From positions 275,501-339,500 of the forward strand of contig BROI01000001.1 of assembly GCA_027923505.1 (NCBI GenBank): DNA of 64,000 bases. The letters are read 5' to 3'. This DNA comes from Mayamaea pseudoterrestris. Its lineage: Eukaryota > Bacillariophyta > Bacillariophyceae > Sellaphorales > Sellaphoraceae. The stretch's first letter is position 1. Every line of letters starts with the position of its first letter. A model generated the notes under the pieces. That model had not been told where the DNA came from, ran no database searches, and worked only from the letters and a program-made list of their open reading frames with translations. Positions 42,676 to 51,564 of this stretch are shown one piece after another. A program made the translations under genes and the position numbers.

Positions 42676-43369
42676 TATAGTTTCAAATCGGGATGTGCTT
42701 GAAAACGATGGGAGGTGTCGTCAAGGATCAGCGGAGAGATCAATGTGTGATGCCTTGTTGACACGCAGTTTGGGTCGCGACTCCGACATCTTATTTGACA
42801 CGAACCATGCCCTTCATGTGTTCCGCAGAACCAGAACCTTGAAGTTGCTTGCACGACCCGATGCAAAAAGGTTTCGTGCGACTTCGAGCCTAAATAGTGC
42901 CTTTGAGATCCCACTTTTACTGTTGCCACTTTTGTTGTCTTACATGCTATATGCAATGACAGGCAACAGGGAGATTACTTATCCGTCATCTCCCATTGCA
43001 GTGCTACAATCGTGCGCGCACATTGTACATAATCTTGGATGTTAGTGACAGACTAATCGGTTGCAACTGCACATGCTCGGTTGGCGATCCGAAGTAGAAG
43101 TCAACCGCGAGAAGATATACTTAACTGCACCACATATAGTCAATATGCAAACTCAGCTGTTGCTGGAGTTCTTTTGATCGTGAAGGTTCAGAAGCGAAAG
43201 CAATTGCGAACATTTCTGAGTTGGGCACGAGTTTAGATGACCCTAGCTATTACAAGTAGTAGTCGTAGTTATAGCCAGCCTTTTTTCAAAATTGAAAGAC
43301 TAATATAATATAGCAGGGCATGTCCAACTTATTCCTTGGTGGGTCAAATGTACGTAGTCCATATTCGCT
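42676..43369. other. Gene-free stretch
   Basis: About 690 bases between the start of MGC copy B and the 3' end of the DUF6824 gene. No supported gene or repeat. Confidence 0.3.
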
Positions 43370-44347
43370 TCATAACCATGGAATGGGGTTATAAGGATCA
43401 CCTTCGATAGAGATTTCACCAACAACGTCCACGAGACGGTCAAAAATGTCGACGTCTTGAGTTGGCGCATATGCGTCTCTAGTGGTCATGTATGATGAAC
43501 CGAGTGCAGTGAGAGGTGCGTCTATGCAAGATGCCAATGACTCGGAAGGCGATGCCAATGGTACATCAGAGACCTGATGCATCAGCGGCATCATTACAGC
43601 AGATGCTTTAAGATCGCCCAAAAGATCCGAGTATTGGTCAATGAGAGGCAAAAACTCAGTGTCGAAGTTGATATCTTTGCGCTTCTGAAACGGGAAATCC
43701 AGTATTGCGTGTGGGCTTGGCATGCGACTCTTCCTGGCCAGCAAAGCTCGAGAGTTACCAGTCTCGTCAGCAACTTTGTCGCCCGGCACTGTCGAGATAT
43801 CCCATTCAAAGTTCCGCAATGAAAAACCATCGTAGTGATGTGAAACTTTGCCGAGGCTCGGGCAGCTGTGCACTGACGATGACCTCTCGTGGCACTGAAG
43901 ACGACCTTCCGCGAGACCGGTTCCAGATGTGGCCCGTAGGAGCAGGTGACTATCCTGCTCATGCAATCGGCGTAATCTTTTAGACGTGTTTGAGCTTTTG
44001 TACCGCTCATAAAGAGCGTCACGAAAAGCTTGGCTTGTCCGTTCTCTCGCTAAAAAGTCACCTATTTCGTACCATCTGCCACTTTTAGCGTCTCTCTTGA
44101 CAAATCCTCCATTGACAGAGTTTGACCGAACTTGAGCTATAATATTGCGGAGAATTATACTCTTGTCCAGTTTCGAAGTAGAAGATGAATACTCTGGCAA
44201 ATTGTTGAGCACGAGACGGCGAAAGAATTTATTACCTTGGTGCAAGAAAATGCGTTGCCCACGCCCGAGAATCACGTCGTAGTTGCCTGGGTAAAAGTTT
44301 TCTGGAAGCAAACGCATGGTGTTGGAAGGATCACACTTGGTCAGCAT
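43370..44347 (-). CDS. Single DUF6824 protein
   Basis: 325 residues from the ATG at 44347 (MLTKCDPSNTMRLLPEN); ten upstream in-frame codons lack an ATG, and a third possible start is 10 residues in. The DUF6824 block is NYDVILGRGQRIFLHQGNKF, then SIILRNIIAQVR and GRWYEIGDFLARERTSQAFRDAL. This is a more divergent copy than the two at 18587-20215: the core is DVILGRGQR rather than DVLSGRGGK. The C-terminal half has no recognised domain and is Ser/Asp-rich. Role unknown; a nuclear regulator is a common guess for this diatom-expanded family. Confidence 0.8.
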   Translation of the reverse strand: MLTKCDPSNTMRLLPENFYPGNYDVILGRGQRIFLHQGNKFFRRLVLNNLPEYSSSTSKLDKSIILRNIIAQVRSNSVNGGFVKRDAKSGRWYEIGDFLARERTSQAFRDALYERYKSSNTSKRLRRLHEQDSHLLLRATSGTGLAEGRLQCHERSSSVHSCPSLGKVSHHYDGFSLRNFEWDISTVPGDKVADETGNSRALLARKSRMPSPHAILDFPFQKRKDINFDTEFLPLIDQYSDLLGDLKASAVMMPLMHQVSDVPLASPSESLASCIDAPLTALGSSYMTTRDAYAPTQDVDIFDRLVDVVGEISIEGDPYNPIPWL

Positions 44348-45125
44348 GCTGCATCGGTAAATAATGAAGACTAGCACTGGGAAGTTGTTTACGGTGGCTT
44401 CGAGCGATCACTTTCGAACAAGATTTGTGCGGTAAAATCAAAATAAATCCGTCTCTTTTGTGGCGTCTGACTCGTGCTTGTCTCTTGTATTGCCTCGCGA
44501 CAAAAGGGCATTCAGTGACCCAATTTGGTGTCTCTCGTTCGTTCACAATCAGTCCATATAAGCCTGCAAGTCACGCGACTATGGATCACATTCGGAAAAA
44601 CGTTTCCGGAACGTCATCACTGGCGGCCGAATGTTAGCGTGAACGACTGACAACATTGCCCTTGGCAGTTCGGTCAGAATTTGACCCTTGGGCCGAATTC
44701 AAGTCGGTGTACGCCAGATTCGGTCAGCCATCAGGACGATAATCGAAACAACGCAAGAGCGTCCGTTTGTGGCATCATTGTTGAGCTTGAGGACGAAGAA
44801 GCAGCAAGGAACATGCGAGACGTCTTTCCAGTAAGTTCAGCATCTACTTTAGCCAACCTAAAGTTATACTGGGTAATACTGCGATGAAACGACGCCTTTA
44901 AAAGCACCGGTATGATTAACTCATCGCCCAGTGATAGCATTTTTTCTCCTGTAGGTGAGTAACATATGGTCTTAGCAAATTACAATTGCTGCTTTGCATG
45001 AACGTGACACAATGAAGTTCATGACATGGTCGTAAAGCGATCTCGTCAAGGCCATCGCCATTTGCCACTCGCACATTTGCTCTGAGGTAAAGGCCACCGA
45101 CTATCTTGCCAAACATCAAAAATCC
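44348..45125. other. Gene-free stretch
   Basis: About 780 bases upstream of the DUF6824 gene. A plus-strand frame at about 44681-44830 ends in a GTAAGT donor-like site, but no start or downstream exon can be supported. Confidence 0.3.
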
Positions 45126-47381
45126 TCACTTGACTTTTTTCTCGCCATCTGTCAACGATCTAACCCAGCTGACTGTTTCTAAAAGGCCGCGCATAAATGA
45201 TTCTGCATCGTCGGTGGATTGTGGTGCCACAGATATTCCTCGTTGTCTTTGGATCCAGCGCGAAACGAGATCGCCGGGTGTGAGCTGGCCGTTGATGCGT
45301 GATTCAAGAAGCTGGTGTTTTTCTACGACGCCGCTCTCTGGACTCAAAACGTATTGCGACAGCAAGGTGAGCTTGAGAGGAACTCCCCCGTCAGGTATAA
45401 TTTTCGAAACGTCAAGTCCGGGAATATTGATCAGCGGCGGTGCCTTGAAATATAATGATAACGATAGTTGGACATTTTGATTGACCGTCAATTCGACCTT
45501 GATATCCGGTTCTTTTTCAGAGATAAGTTGACCAGATCGCAGCGCAGCCCTTAACGAGGCAACAGAGAAACCAAAGCTCCGTTCGTAGGAAGAACGACCG
45601 CGCAGTAATGTCTCGCCCAAATAGCCTAACAACACCAGATTTTCCGATAAATATTCGTAACCTGGTGGATGGGTCGAAGTTAGTGACGTGTCGACAATAG
45701 ACGGGCATTCCGTTAGAAGCGCCTCCATGAAACGATAGATCCTAGCTGCCGCAGCATCCGATGGTTTCATTATAGAAACATCGACATCCGTTCCGCCGTC
45801 TTTGCTAGGATCACTTGTTAAAGCATTACCAGCCATTCGTCGAAGAAAATCATTCCAGAGTCCATCATACATGTCATCGCCAAGACGTCCAGTCTGCGTG
45901 GCAGTTGCTAAACTCCGATAAAAGAGTGATGACTCCTGTGGGCTCTGAACAGAATCTCCGAACCTTAGCTTCGTCTGTTGAATCTCTTGTATCTCAACTC
46001 TGCATCCGTTCAAACTATCAATTCGGAGCAATTTAAACACATCGGTGCCTCGCAGATTCACGACGCTTGCAGCACCTGGTGCGTTACTTTCCGCGCGATA
46101 GTCAATTTGTATTGTGGGCGCGACATCGTTCCACTCCAACACTTGAATCCTTTCCAGGCTCCAGTTGACTAGCGTCCGTTTTCTCCATGCGGAGAGTGAC
46201 TTGTAGAAACTTACCAACCGATCAGCGCCTTGCAAAAGGACGGTGCCATCTACTGTCGTAAGACGAGCATCAGGCGCAAACATGGAATTTGACAAGGCTA
46301 TAGATCGTGGTTCGGCTAGCGCAGGAATAGTGTCCGTGACAAATGCGCGAATCATCTTGGCCGTGACTGCATAGTCATTCCAAGCGGTCGATCCAGGAAG
46401 TGGAACTTTTGTCGTTGAATTTGGGAATAGACGAGGACGCTCTGACAAATCATAATCTTCCAGTGCGCACAGCCCAGTAGGAGCATCCAACATGCTATTC
46501 GTTCGGATAAATATTGGAGCTGCTTGACTAAAAGGCAACGGCAGTTCTCCATTACTTGAAGAGAATTGTTGAAAGAAACCACTTCGAACTTGTTCAAAAA
46601 GCCCAGACGCAACTGGATTCACAAGCTGCGCCAGCGGCGACTCTTGAACAGTCTTGACGCTGCGCCGCAATGTAGCCAATGACTGTCCAATCCGACGAGC
46701 ATCTTGATCTTGGCCATTCCATTGGACGCGCAGCAACCGATGCTTGGCTATTTTGGACGAGTCTGGATCAATCTCAAGCTCCGAGTAACCAATCAACTGC
46801 GCGGCAGCTCCATCTGATCCAGCATTACCAAGTGAAAAGAATTCAGTCTCCCATTCGACAATTACTTTACAAAGGTCTGATGGAAGTAGAATCACTTGGG
46901 ACTTTATTCGAGGTGTAAATGCTCCTGCAGCTGCATCATCTGAACTGGATGGAACAAAGGTCGATAGCAAATTTGCCGCTCTCGTTGACGCCGCGACGGC
47001 CAGCAGAAAGGTATTACTTAAAACCAAAAGCTCGTCCAAGGAGGATGCCAGTTCAATATCATCTTCGCCGGCAGTGAGACGTGTATTTGTCGTGTAAGCT
47101 ATCTCTGCTTGTTCTTTCGTCAATGGCTCGGAGAGAAGAACGGGAATCTGTCGACATAGCTCCTGTAGCGTTCTATGGAGACCATCCAAACGATCAAATT
47201 CTTCAACGATCCCTTCAACAAAGACTTTGTCGGCTTGCTTGGAGGCTTGTAACGTCGTATAGTGGCCGAATGGGGCGCAACGTTGTCGGATCGAAGGAAA
47301 CAGAAACGGTGATGGCGCGAAGGAAAAGCTTCGTCTGCAGTGCGCAATTAAGATCAGCGACCACAGCAACTCACGCAGCAT
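45126..47381 (-). CDS. Large plastid-targeted protein of unknown function
   Basis: 751 residues from the ATG at 47381; 34 upstream in-frame codons exist. The N-terminus LLWSLILIAHCRRSFS-FAPSPF is a strong ASAFAP-type bipartite plastid signal. A helical region follows (FVEGIVEEFDRLDGLHRTLQ). The centre has a stretch from about 370 to 480 (SNSMFAPDARLTTVDGTVLL to WNDVAPTIQIDYRAE) that reads like a SnoaL/NTF2-type cone fold, which is common in plastid proteins of the DUF2358 sort; this is a weak call. A second Trp- and Tyr-rich part follows (DDMYDGLWNDFLRRM). No catalytic motif found. Long and single-exon, with well-kept coding composition. Confidence 0.8.
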   Translation of the reverse strand: MLRELLWSLILIAHCRRSFSFAPSPFLFPSIRQRCAPFGHYTTLQASKQADKVFVEGIVEEFDRLDGLHRTLQELCRQIPVLLSEPLTKEQAEIAYTTNTRLTAGEDDIELASSLDELLVLSNTFLLAVAASTRAANLLSTFVPSSSDDAAAGAFTPRIKSQVILLPSDLCKVIVEWETEFFSLGNAGSDGAAAQLIGYSELEIDPDSSKIAKHRLLRVQWNGQDQDARRIGQSLATLRRSVKTVQESPLAQLVNPVASGLFEQVRSGFFQQFSSSNGELPLPFSQAAPIFIRTNSMLDAPTGLCALEDYDLSERPRLFPNSTTKVPLPGSTAWNDYAVTAKMIRAFVTDTIPALAEPRSIALSNSMFAPDARLTTVDGTVLLQGADRLVSFYKSLSAWRKRTLVNWSLERIQVLEWNDVAPTIQIDYRAESNAPGAASVVNLRGTDVFKLLRIDSLNGCRVEIQEIQQTKLRFGDSVQSPQESSLFYRSLATATQTGRLGDDMYDGLWNDFLRRMAGNALTSDPSKDGGTDVDVSIMKPSDAAAARIYRFMEALLTECPSIVDTSLTSTHPPGYEYLSENLVLLGYLGETLLRGRSSYERSFGFSVASLRAALRSGQLISEKEPDIKVELTVNQNVQLSLSLYFKAPPLINIPGLDVSKIIPDGGVPLKLTLLSQYVLSPESGVVEKHQLLESRINGQLTPGDLVSRWIQRQRGISVAPQSTDDAESFMRGLLETVSWVRSLTDGEKKVK

Positions 47382-47487
47382 TGTTCCTTGGCTTTGGTTC
47401 GTCTTATGAAGCAAATGGTGCAGCAAAGCGAGTGTTATTATAGACCAAATCTTCGATGGAGTGCCCGAAATAATGGCAATCACGTGA

Positions 47488-47521
47488 GGGGCGAAATTAG
47501 CGGGCGTCGTTTCGTCGTTTC
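47488..47521 (+). repeat. Left terminal inverted repeat
   Basis: Starts GGGGCGAAATTAGCGGGCG and pairs with 48788-48821. Further inside, 47511-47636 is packed with GTTTCGTCGTTT and GTTGTTTCAAC units in both directions. Confidence 0.85.
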
Positions 47522-48787
47522 ATCGTTTCAAACCCCCTCGAAACAACAAGTCACCCGGAGATCCTCCGTTTGAAACGACGAAACGACGGGAGCGCCGTCG
47601 TTTCGTCGTTTCAACGTTGTTTCAACGTTGTTTCATCAAATACACCATCATGGAGGTTAATCCCGTGGACCAAATGTACCAGAAACAATCAATAATGATA
47701 TAGAAGATATAGTTTGAGCTCATTGCATGTTTGGGTTCTCTATAAAGCCCTGAAAGGCGAAAGTATCACCTTGAGCGATGCACCGCGCACCGCGTTCTGT
47801 CGAGCGTGTCGACGACTCCATGCTGGTACCATCCAGCGCTCATGCAACTGCTTCATTGGCCTCCACATGTATCATACTAGCAGTAAAGTAATTCAAAGAC
47901 AAGCGCAAGCGGATGCCTTTGGCGTTGCTCCAGTGAGGTTTGCACGCATGGTCTGCAACACGCTCACACATTCCACCCAGTATCCTCCTTCCAAGCAGGG
48001 CAGAAGCAAGTCAAAGGTTCCTACTAATTATTGCGCTTCTTTCCGCTGATAAGAACAAGCAAGACTGGTGTCCGATGTAGTTACACTGTGGTTGAGCAGC
48101 TTCATTAGGCCATTTGCTGTTGCTTCCGTCGTGCCTTCCTCCTTCCTTTGCTTCGACATCAAAACTCTGCACAAAAAGCAAGACTTTGTGAGTGGCATTC
48201 ACAGCTACTTGTATCTTTATCTGCTGTTCTAATTCATTACGCTTGGGGGAATGCTGGGATATGTGTACGTGGTCCATGAAAAGAATCTCAAGTTTTGGCG
48301 GCGCCTTGCCAACGTTGAGCTTATGATCCCTTTGAATGAGCCTACGTAGTAAAAGCAGCAAGTTACTTCTGTAGATATTACTAGTAAATGTATTGTAATT
48401 TACAACTGTTGATATCATCTAATGTCATGATGGCAAATGTCGACGACTGACAACAAAAGCGCAACAAACGCGTCAACTTGTACGGCGTACGCCACGGGAG
48501 CAAGAAAGAATGAAACCATCGATCTTTCACTATACAATCTCAAGCATTATAGAGAAGCCATCTGACGAAACAGAATGTTAATAGCTTTACAACGAAGCAA
48601 GATATGCACTGGTTTGTGCGGGACCAATCCATGTCGTGTTTTGATCGTGGGTTTTCAGTCCCAGAAATGAAGAGGGTTAAGAATTGATGACGTGTAATGA
48701 CGTTTTGCTTTGAACCAATGAAACAACGAAACGACCGCTAAACTCACGGGCGCGCGTTGTTTCAAGCGATGAAACGATGAAACACCC

Positions 48788-48821
48788 AAAACGACGAAAC
48801 AACGCCCGCTAATTTCGCGCC
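48788..48821 (-). repeat. Right terminal inverted repeat
   Basis: Ends CGCCCGCTAATTTCGCGCC, the reverse complement of the left end with a few mismatches. The inner flank (about 48710-48787) again carries GAAACGA-type units. Confidence 0.85.
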
Positions 48822-49164
48822 TGAAGCGGTTGACAGAATTTAGAAACCACTGCGACTTTGTCGAAATCTTTCAGCTACCTCTATTGTGCGTGCTCGTACC
48901 GGTACCGGTATGTATCATATCACATTATTCCGCACAGGGCGCAAAATTGCAGCAGCAACGGTTGATCTTGGCATGTCGCTATTCATATTTATATTACGTA
49001 GAGTGAAGGATTATTACTTTTATTTGGAGCACTACAAGCAATTGACTCAGTATTCTCTCGCCGGCAATGATTTAGTAAGGTGCTTGCTGCACGTCACATG
49101 TGGGATAAGTTCCGCACAACGCAGTATGATTCCTCCACTATTCGATATCATTCCTGGGCAAACA
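48822..49164. other. Intergenic stretch
   Basis: About 340 bases between the transposon and the disrupted membrane-protein gene. It holds a doubled TACCGGTACCGGTA palindrome at 48897-48910. Confidence 0.35.
48897..48910. promoter_or_regulatory. Overlapping TACCGGTA palindromes
   Basis: TACCGGTACCGGTA, two overlapping copies of an 8-bp palindrome. Single copies in noncoding DNA lie at 6100, 53054, 54463, 54574 and 60606, and inside coding sequence at 31271 and 53725. The count is higher than the roughly one expected by chance in 64 kb. It may be a factor-binding site; nothing known is claimed. Confidence 0.35.
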
Positions 49165-49974
49165 CTAAGCCATATAGTACACCAAGTCGCAGGTGTGAAA
49201 TAATACTGCAGTGCAAGGAAATAGCACATCTAGCCATGATCGCTCGGTTGGCAACATAGGCAGCCAAAAGTAGGGGTACACTGACAAAAAAGCATAATTC
49301 TCAATACCAATGGCCATTTCGTCAAGTCTACCGTAAAATCGGTTCGTCGAGTAGCGTAGCAAGAAATGCCAGCGGTTGCCACGGCAGCAACGAACAATAT
49401 GGCTGGCCCCATTGTTGTTGCTTTGTATGCAGCCGCACCGTATGCCATCAACACAAACTTGATCAAAGCGGCAATTCTCATGTGATCGTTGTTGATAAGC
49501 GGAAACGACGCACCTGCTTGCTCTTGGCATTGGTGACCGGTCGTCAAAGTCTAACAAGAGGGACAAGCTTAACACGAACACAAGAATTTTGTCGGAATGG
49601 CGGCAAAACCACGTCGTAACCCTTTGGCAGGTTGTCAACACCAGAGCCGACGCGGCCAGTAACAGTAACTGTGCCAATACAATGGCGTACACGCGGGCTG
49701 TAGAACGAGGTATATAGTTTGAGACAACAACAAATACAGGTTGGAATTTTGATGATCGATGTAGCTTACCAGTAGACGTTGGCGATGGCATGTTTTCTGC
49801 TCCGCTCTGAGTCAGAGCTTTGACATTCGTCCCTAGTGGGTTTGTATTGAGAGTAGACAAGACACCGCTTCGTTGCGTCACGGCTGCAGGTTGCAGTGCC
49901 CGTTAAGTCTTGTGCCAAAAGCATGATGCCCCAACGGGACAACTTAGAAGCCACAAGGCAACAATGGAACGCAT
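49165..49974 (-). pseudogene. Plastid-type multi-pass membrane protein gene, apparently disrupted
   Basis: The ATG at 49974 opens a signal peptide MRSIVALWLLSCPVGASCFW with an ASAF-like end, but a TAA at 49903-49905 follows after 23 codons in the same frame. Beyond it the frame continues (TQRSGVLSTLNTNP). Two introns look genuine: 49698-49769 (GTAAGC...CTACAG, joining PTSTA to RVYAIVLAQ) and 49551-49641 (GTGTTG...TTGTTAG, donor less certain). The remaining exon has about five membrane segments (AALIKFVLMAYGAAAY, AILFVAAVATAGISC and others). A one-base shift at the A6 run 49286-49291 is needed to keep FLSVYPYFWLPML in frame. Two defects suggest a decaying gene; a mis-called intron could remove the stop. 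No family recognised. Confidence 0.5.
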
Positions 49975-50307
49975 TTTAAAGAGTAACAGCCAGTGCAAGG
50001 TAGTCAGATGGATCAAATGAAGATGGATATAATGGTTGCAGTCCAAGTTGGCGTGAAAACGAGTCTTCGCAAATAACGTCGCTGTCAATTTTCGCGCAAA
50101 AGTCGCAGGGACACACCAGCGTACCTCTCGTCACAAGCTGCTGACCGCGCTTCGGTAGCAAGTTGCATCGCTCTCCTTGCCCCTGGCCCTGAGTATATAC
50201 ATGTAAACATCCGTATGTGATACAATAACTCACAATTGTTGACATGTTCGGGAAAGTTGACGCGACTTGTTATTGCTCCATCATCGTGCCCAGCGAATTT
50301 AAGAGTG
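49975..50307. other. Intergenic stretch
   Basis: About 330 bases. No gene or motif recognised. Confidence 0.3.
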
Positions 50308-51258
50308 TCAACCAATACCTCTACTACCGCCATTAACTTTTCTCTTTGTCTGCTTCTTTTTTATTGGCTTCTTGCCCGCGCCACCCTTTGCCGTGCTCGT
50401 CGCTGCCGTTGCCTGCTGCTTGCGCAGGCGACTAAGCCAGTACCCTTCGCCATACGAGACAAAGATTTCCTCATTCGTGGAAATGTTCTTGGTTGCAACA
50501 GCCGCATAGTGACATTCTTGAATTGGAACAATGGCGGCATTGTATTTACGCATCGTTCGTTGCGAGTAGTCTGATCGCGCCGCCAACGAATCCTCCAGAC
50601 AGGCTGCGCCATCATTCATCATGTGTCCCAAGTAGGCGGCGTCATCAATCAGCGTAGAATCTGCCACTAAGGATGCAGTGTCGCTCAGTTTAATTTCATA
50701 GTTTCGAGCATCGTCGCATGTAGCTCTAGTGGCGTTGCGATTACTTACGTGATTGCCGAACAGAACGCCAACGTCACCCGAAAAGTCTCCCACTTGCTTG
50801 CTCCAGAGTAGCAAGGCATCACCAGGATATAGTGTTATGAGTTCATTTTCAGCAATGTCTTGACTCGCAAAGAGACCTTGACCGGCGTTAGGAATGCTGC
50901 TTGGTCCAACGTGACATTTACGCAGAGTCAAGTTTGGCAGTCGCGTGCGAAGCATGGCGCGGCGAACGTCTTGTTGCGACATTTCCTTGGTCTTGTTGTA
51001 ATGCTCCAAGACACCTTGGAAACGTGACGATAGTTCTTCAAGTGTCAAAGTATCGTGTTTGATGTTATTTCTTGAATCATCTGAATGAGTTGCAGGCTGC
51101 AGCTGCAGCTGTTCATTGGTGCGGTGAAATGATCGACGATGCGATTTAAAATACGTTCCTTGTTGAATTAGAAAAGCGCTACCAAACCAATCTTTCCATA
51201 AATTGACGAGCAATAGAACGATAATAGTCGTCGAGTATGATCCTATGAAAGTCCTCAT
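50308..51258 (-). CDS. SET-domain protein with plastid-type signal
   Basis: 316 residues. The N-terminus is hydrophobic (about 9-21) and then reads GSAFLIQQG, an ASAF-type plastid signal. The SET domain runs from GPSSIPNAGQGLFASQDI (about 118-135, consensus GxGLFA) through ENELITLYPGD and YLGHMMNDGA (consensus xHxxNxA) to EEIFVSYGEGYW (consensus EExxxxYGxxYW). It lacks the long Rubisco-LSMT C-terminal domain, so it is nearer to stand-alone SET proteins. The C-terminus is Lys-rich (KKPIKKKQTKRK). Protein lysine methylation inside the plastid is inferred. Divergent to RNR R2 with 306 bp between starts. Confidence 0.82.
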   Translation of the reverse strand: MRTFIGSYSTTIIVLLLVNLWKDWFGSAFLIQQGTYFKSHRRSFHRTNEQLQLQPATHSDDSRNNIKHDTLTLEELSSRFQGVLEHYNKTKEMSQQDVRRAMLRTRLPNLTLRKCHVGPSSIPNAGQGLFASQDIAENELITLYPGDALLLWSKQVGDFSGDVGVLFGNHVSNRNATRATCDDARNYEIKLSDTASLVADSTLIDDAAYLGHMMNDGAACLEDSLAARSDYSQRTMRKYNAAIVPIQECHYAAVATKNISTNEEIFVSYGEGYWLSRLRKQQATAATSTAKGGAGKKPIKKKQTKRKVNGGSRGIG

Positions 51259-51564
51259 CTTTTTCTTGGTGGGCTCGTCGCTTGTTGCTTGTTTCGCTCT
51301 GTTGCTTGGTTGTCGGAATCCGCATCATGTCCGATGAGAACCTCTACGACTCCGTTCCATCGGATCGGATGAGTCAGCTTCGGATCCGACAGAAACCGTC
51401 AACGGAAAATAGAATCGAGCGCCGAACGCCAGCCGTCCCGTACCGTTCCTACGTGCTCTACACAACCCTTGATGTCGAGCCAAAATCGCTTCTCTCACTT
51501 TTCGCCATTCGACCAATTTGAACCATCACATCAACGACTCTCTCGCAATAGTTGCTTTATCACC
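51259..51564. promoter_or_regulatory. Shared 5' region of SET protein and RNR R2
   Basis: 306 bases between two divergent starts. It must hold both promoters. I see no convincing E2F-type or other known site. Confidence 0.3.

Larger units (their letters stand above)
47488..48821. mobile_element. Non-autonomous DNA transposon with terminal inverted repeats (Harbinger-like?)
   Basis: A 1,334-bp element. The left end GGGGCGAAATTAGCGGGCG and the reverse complement of the right end, GGCGCGAAATTAGCGGGCG, match over about 33 bp with few differences, continuing into GTTTCGTCGTTT on both sides. A TGA lies directly outside each end (47485-47487 and 48822-48824), a 3-bp target-site duplication. Just inside the ends are many short GTTTCGTCGTTTC / GAAACGACGAAAC units in both directions, as in subterminal transposase-binding sites. 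The interior has no supported coding region, so this is a non-autonomous copy. A 3-bp duplication and GG-starting ends fit the PIF/Harbinger group best, but TGA differs from the usual TWA. Confidence 0.85.

Noticed and set aside
44681-44890. Plus-strand frame ending in GTAAGT near FPVSSAS
   Set aside because: No start codon in context and the only nearby acceptor is followed at once by another donor-like site, so no exon can be built.
47714-48418. Open frames of 111 and 135 codons inside the transposon
   Set aside because: They show no transposase motif or other family signal, start poorly and overlap on opposite strands; the element is better read as non-autonomous.
49551-49641. Reading the membrane-protein gene straight through this stretch
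   Set aside because: It gives a polar, nonsense-looking segment; splicing GTGTTG to TTGTTAG restores a hydrophobic, plausible protein.
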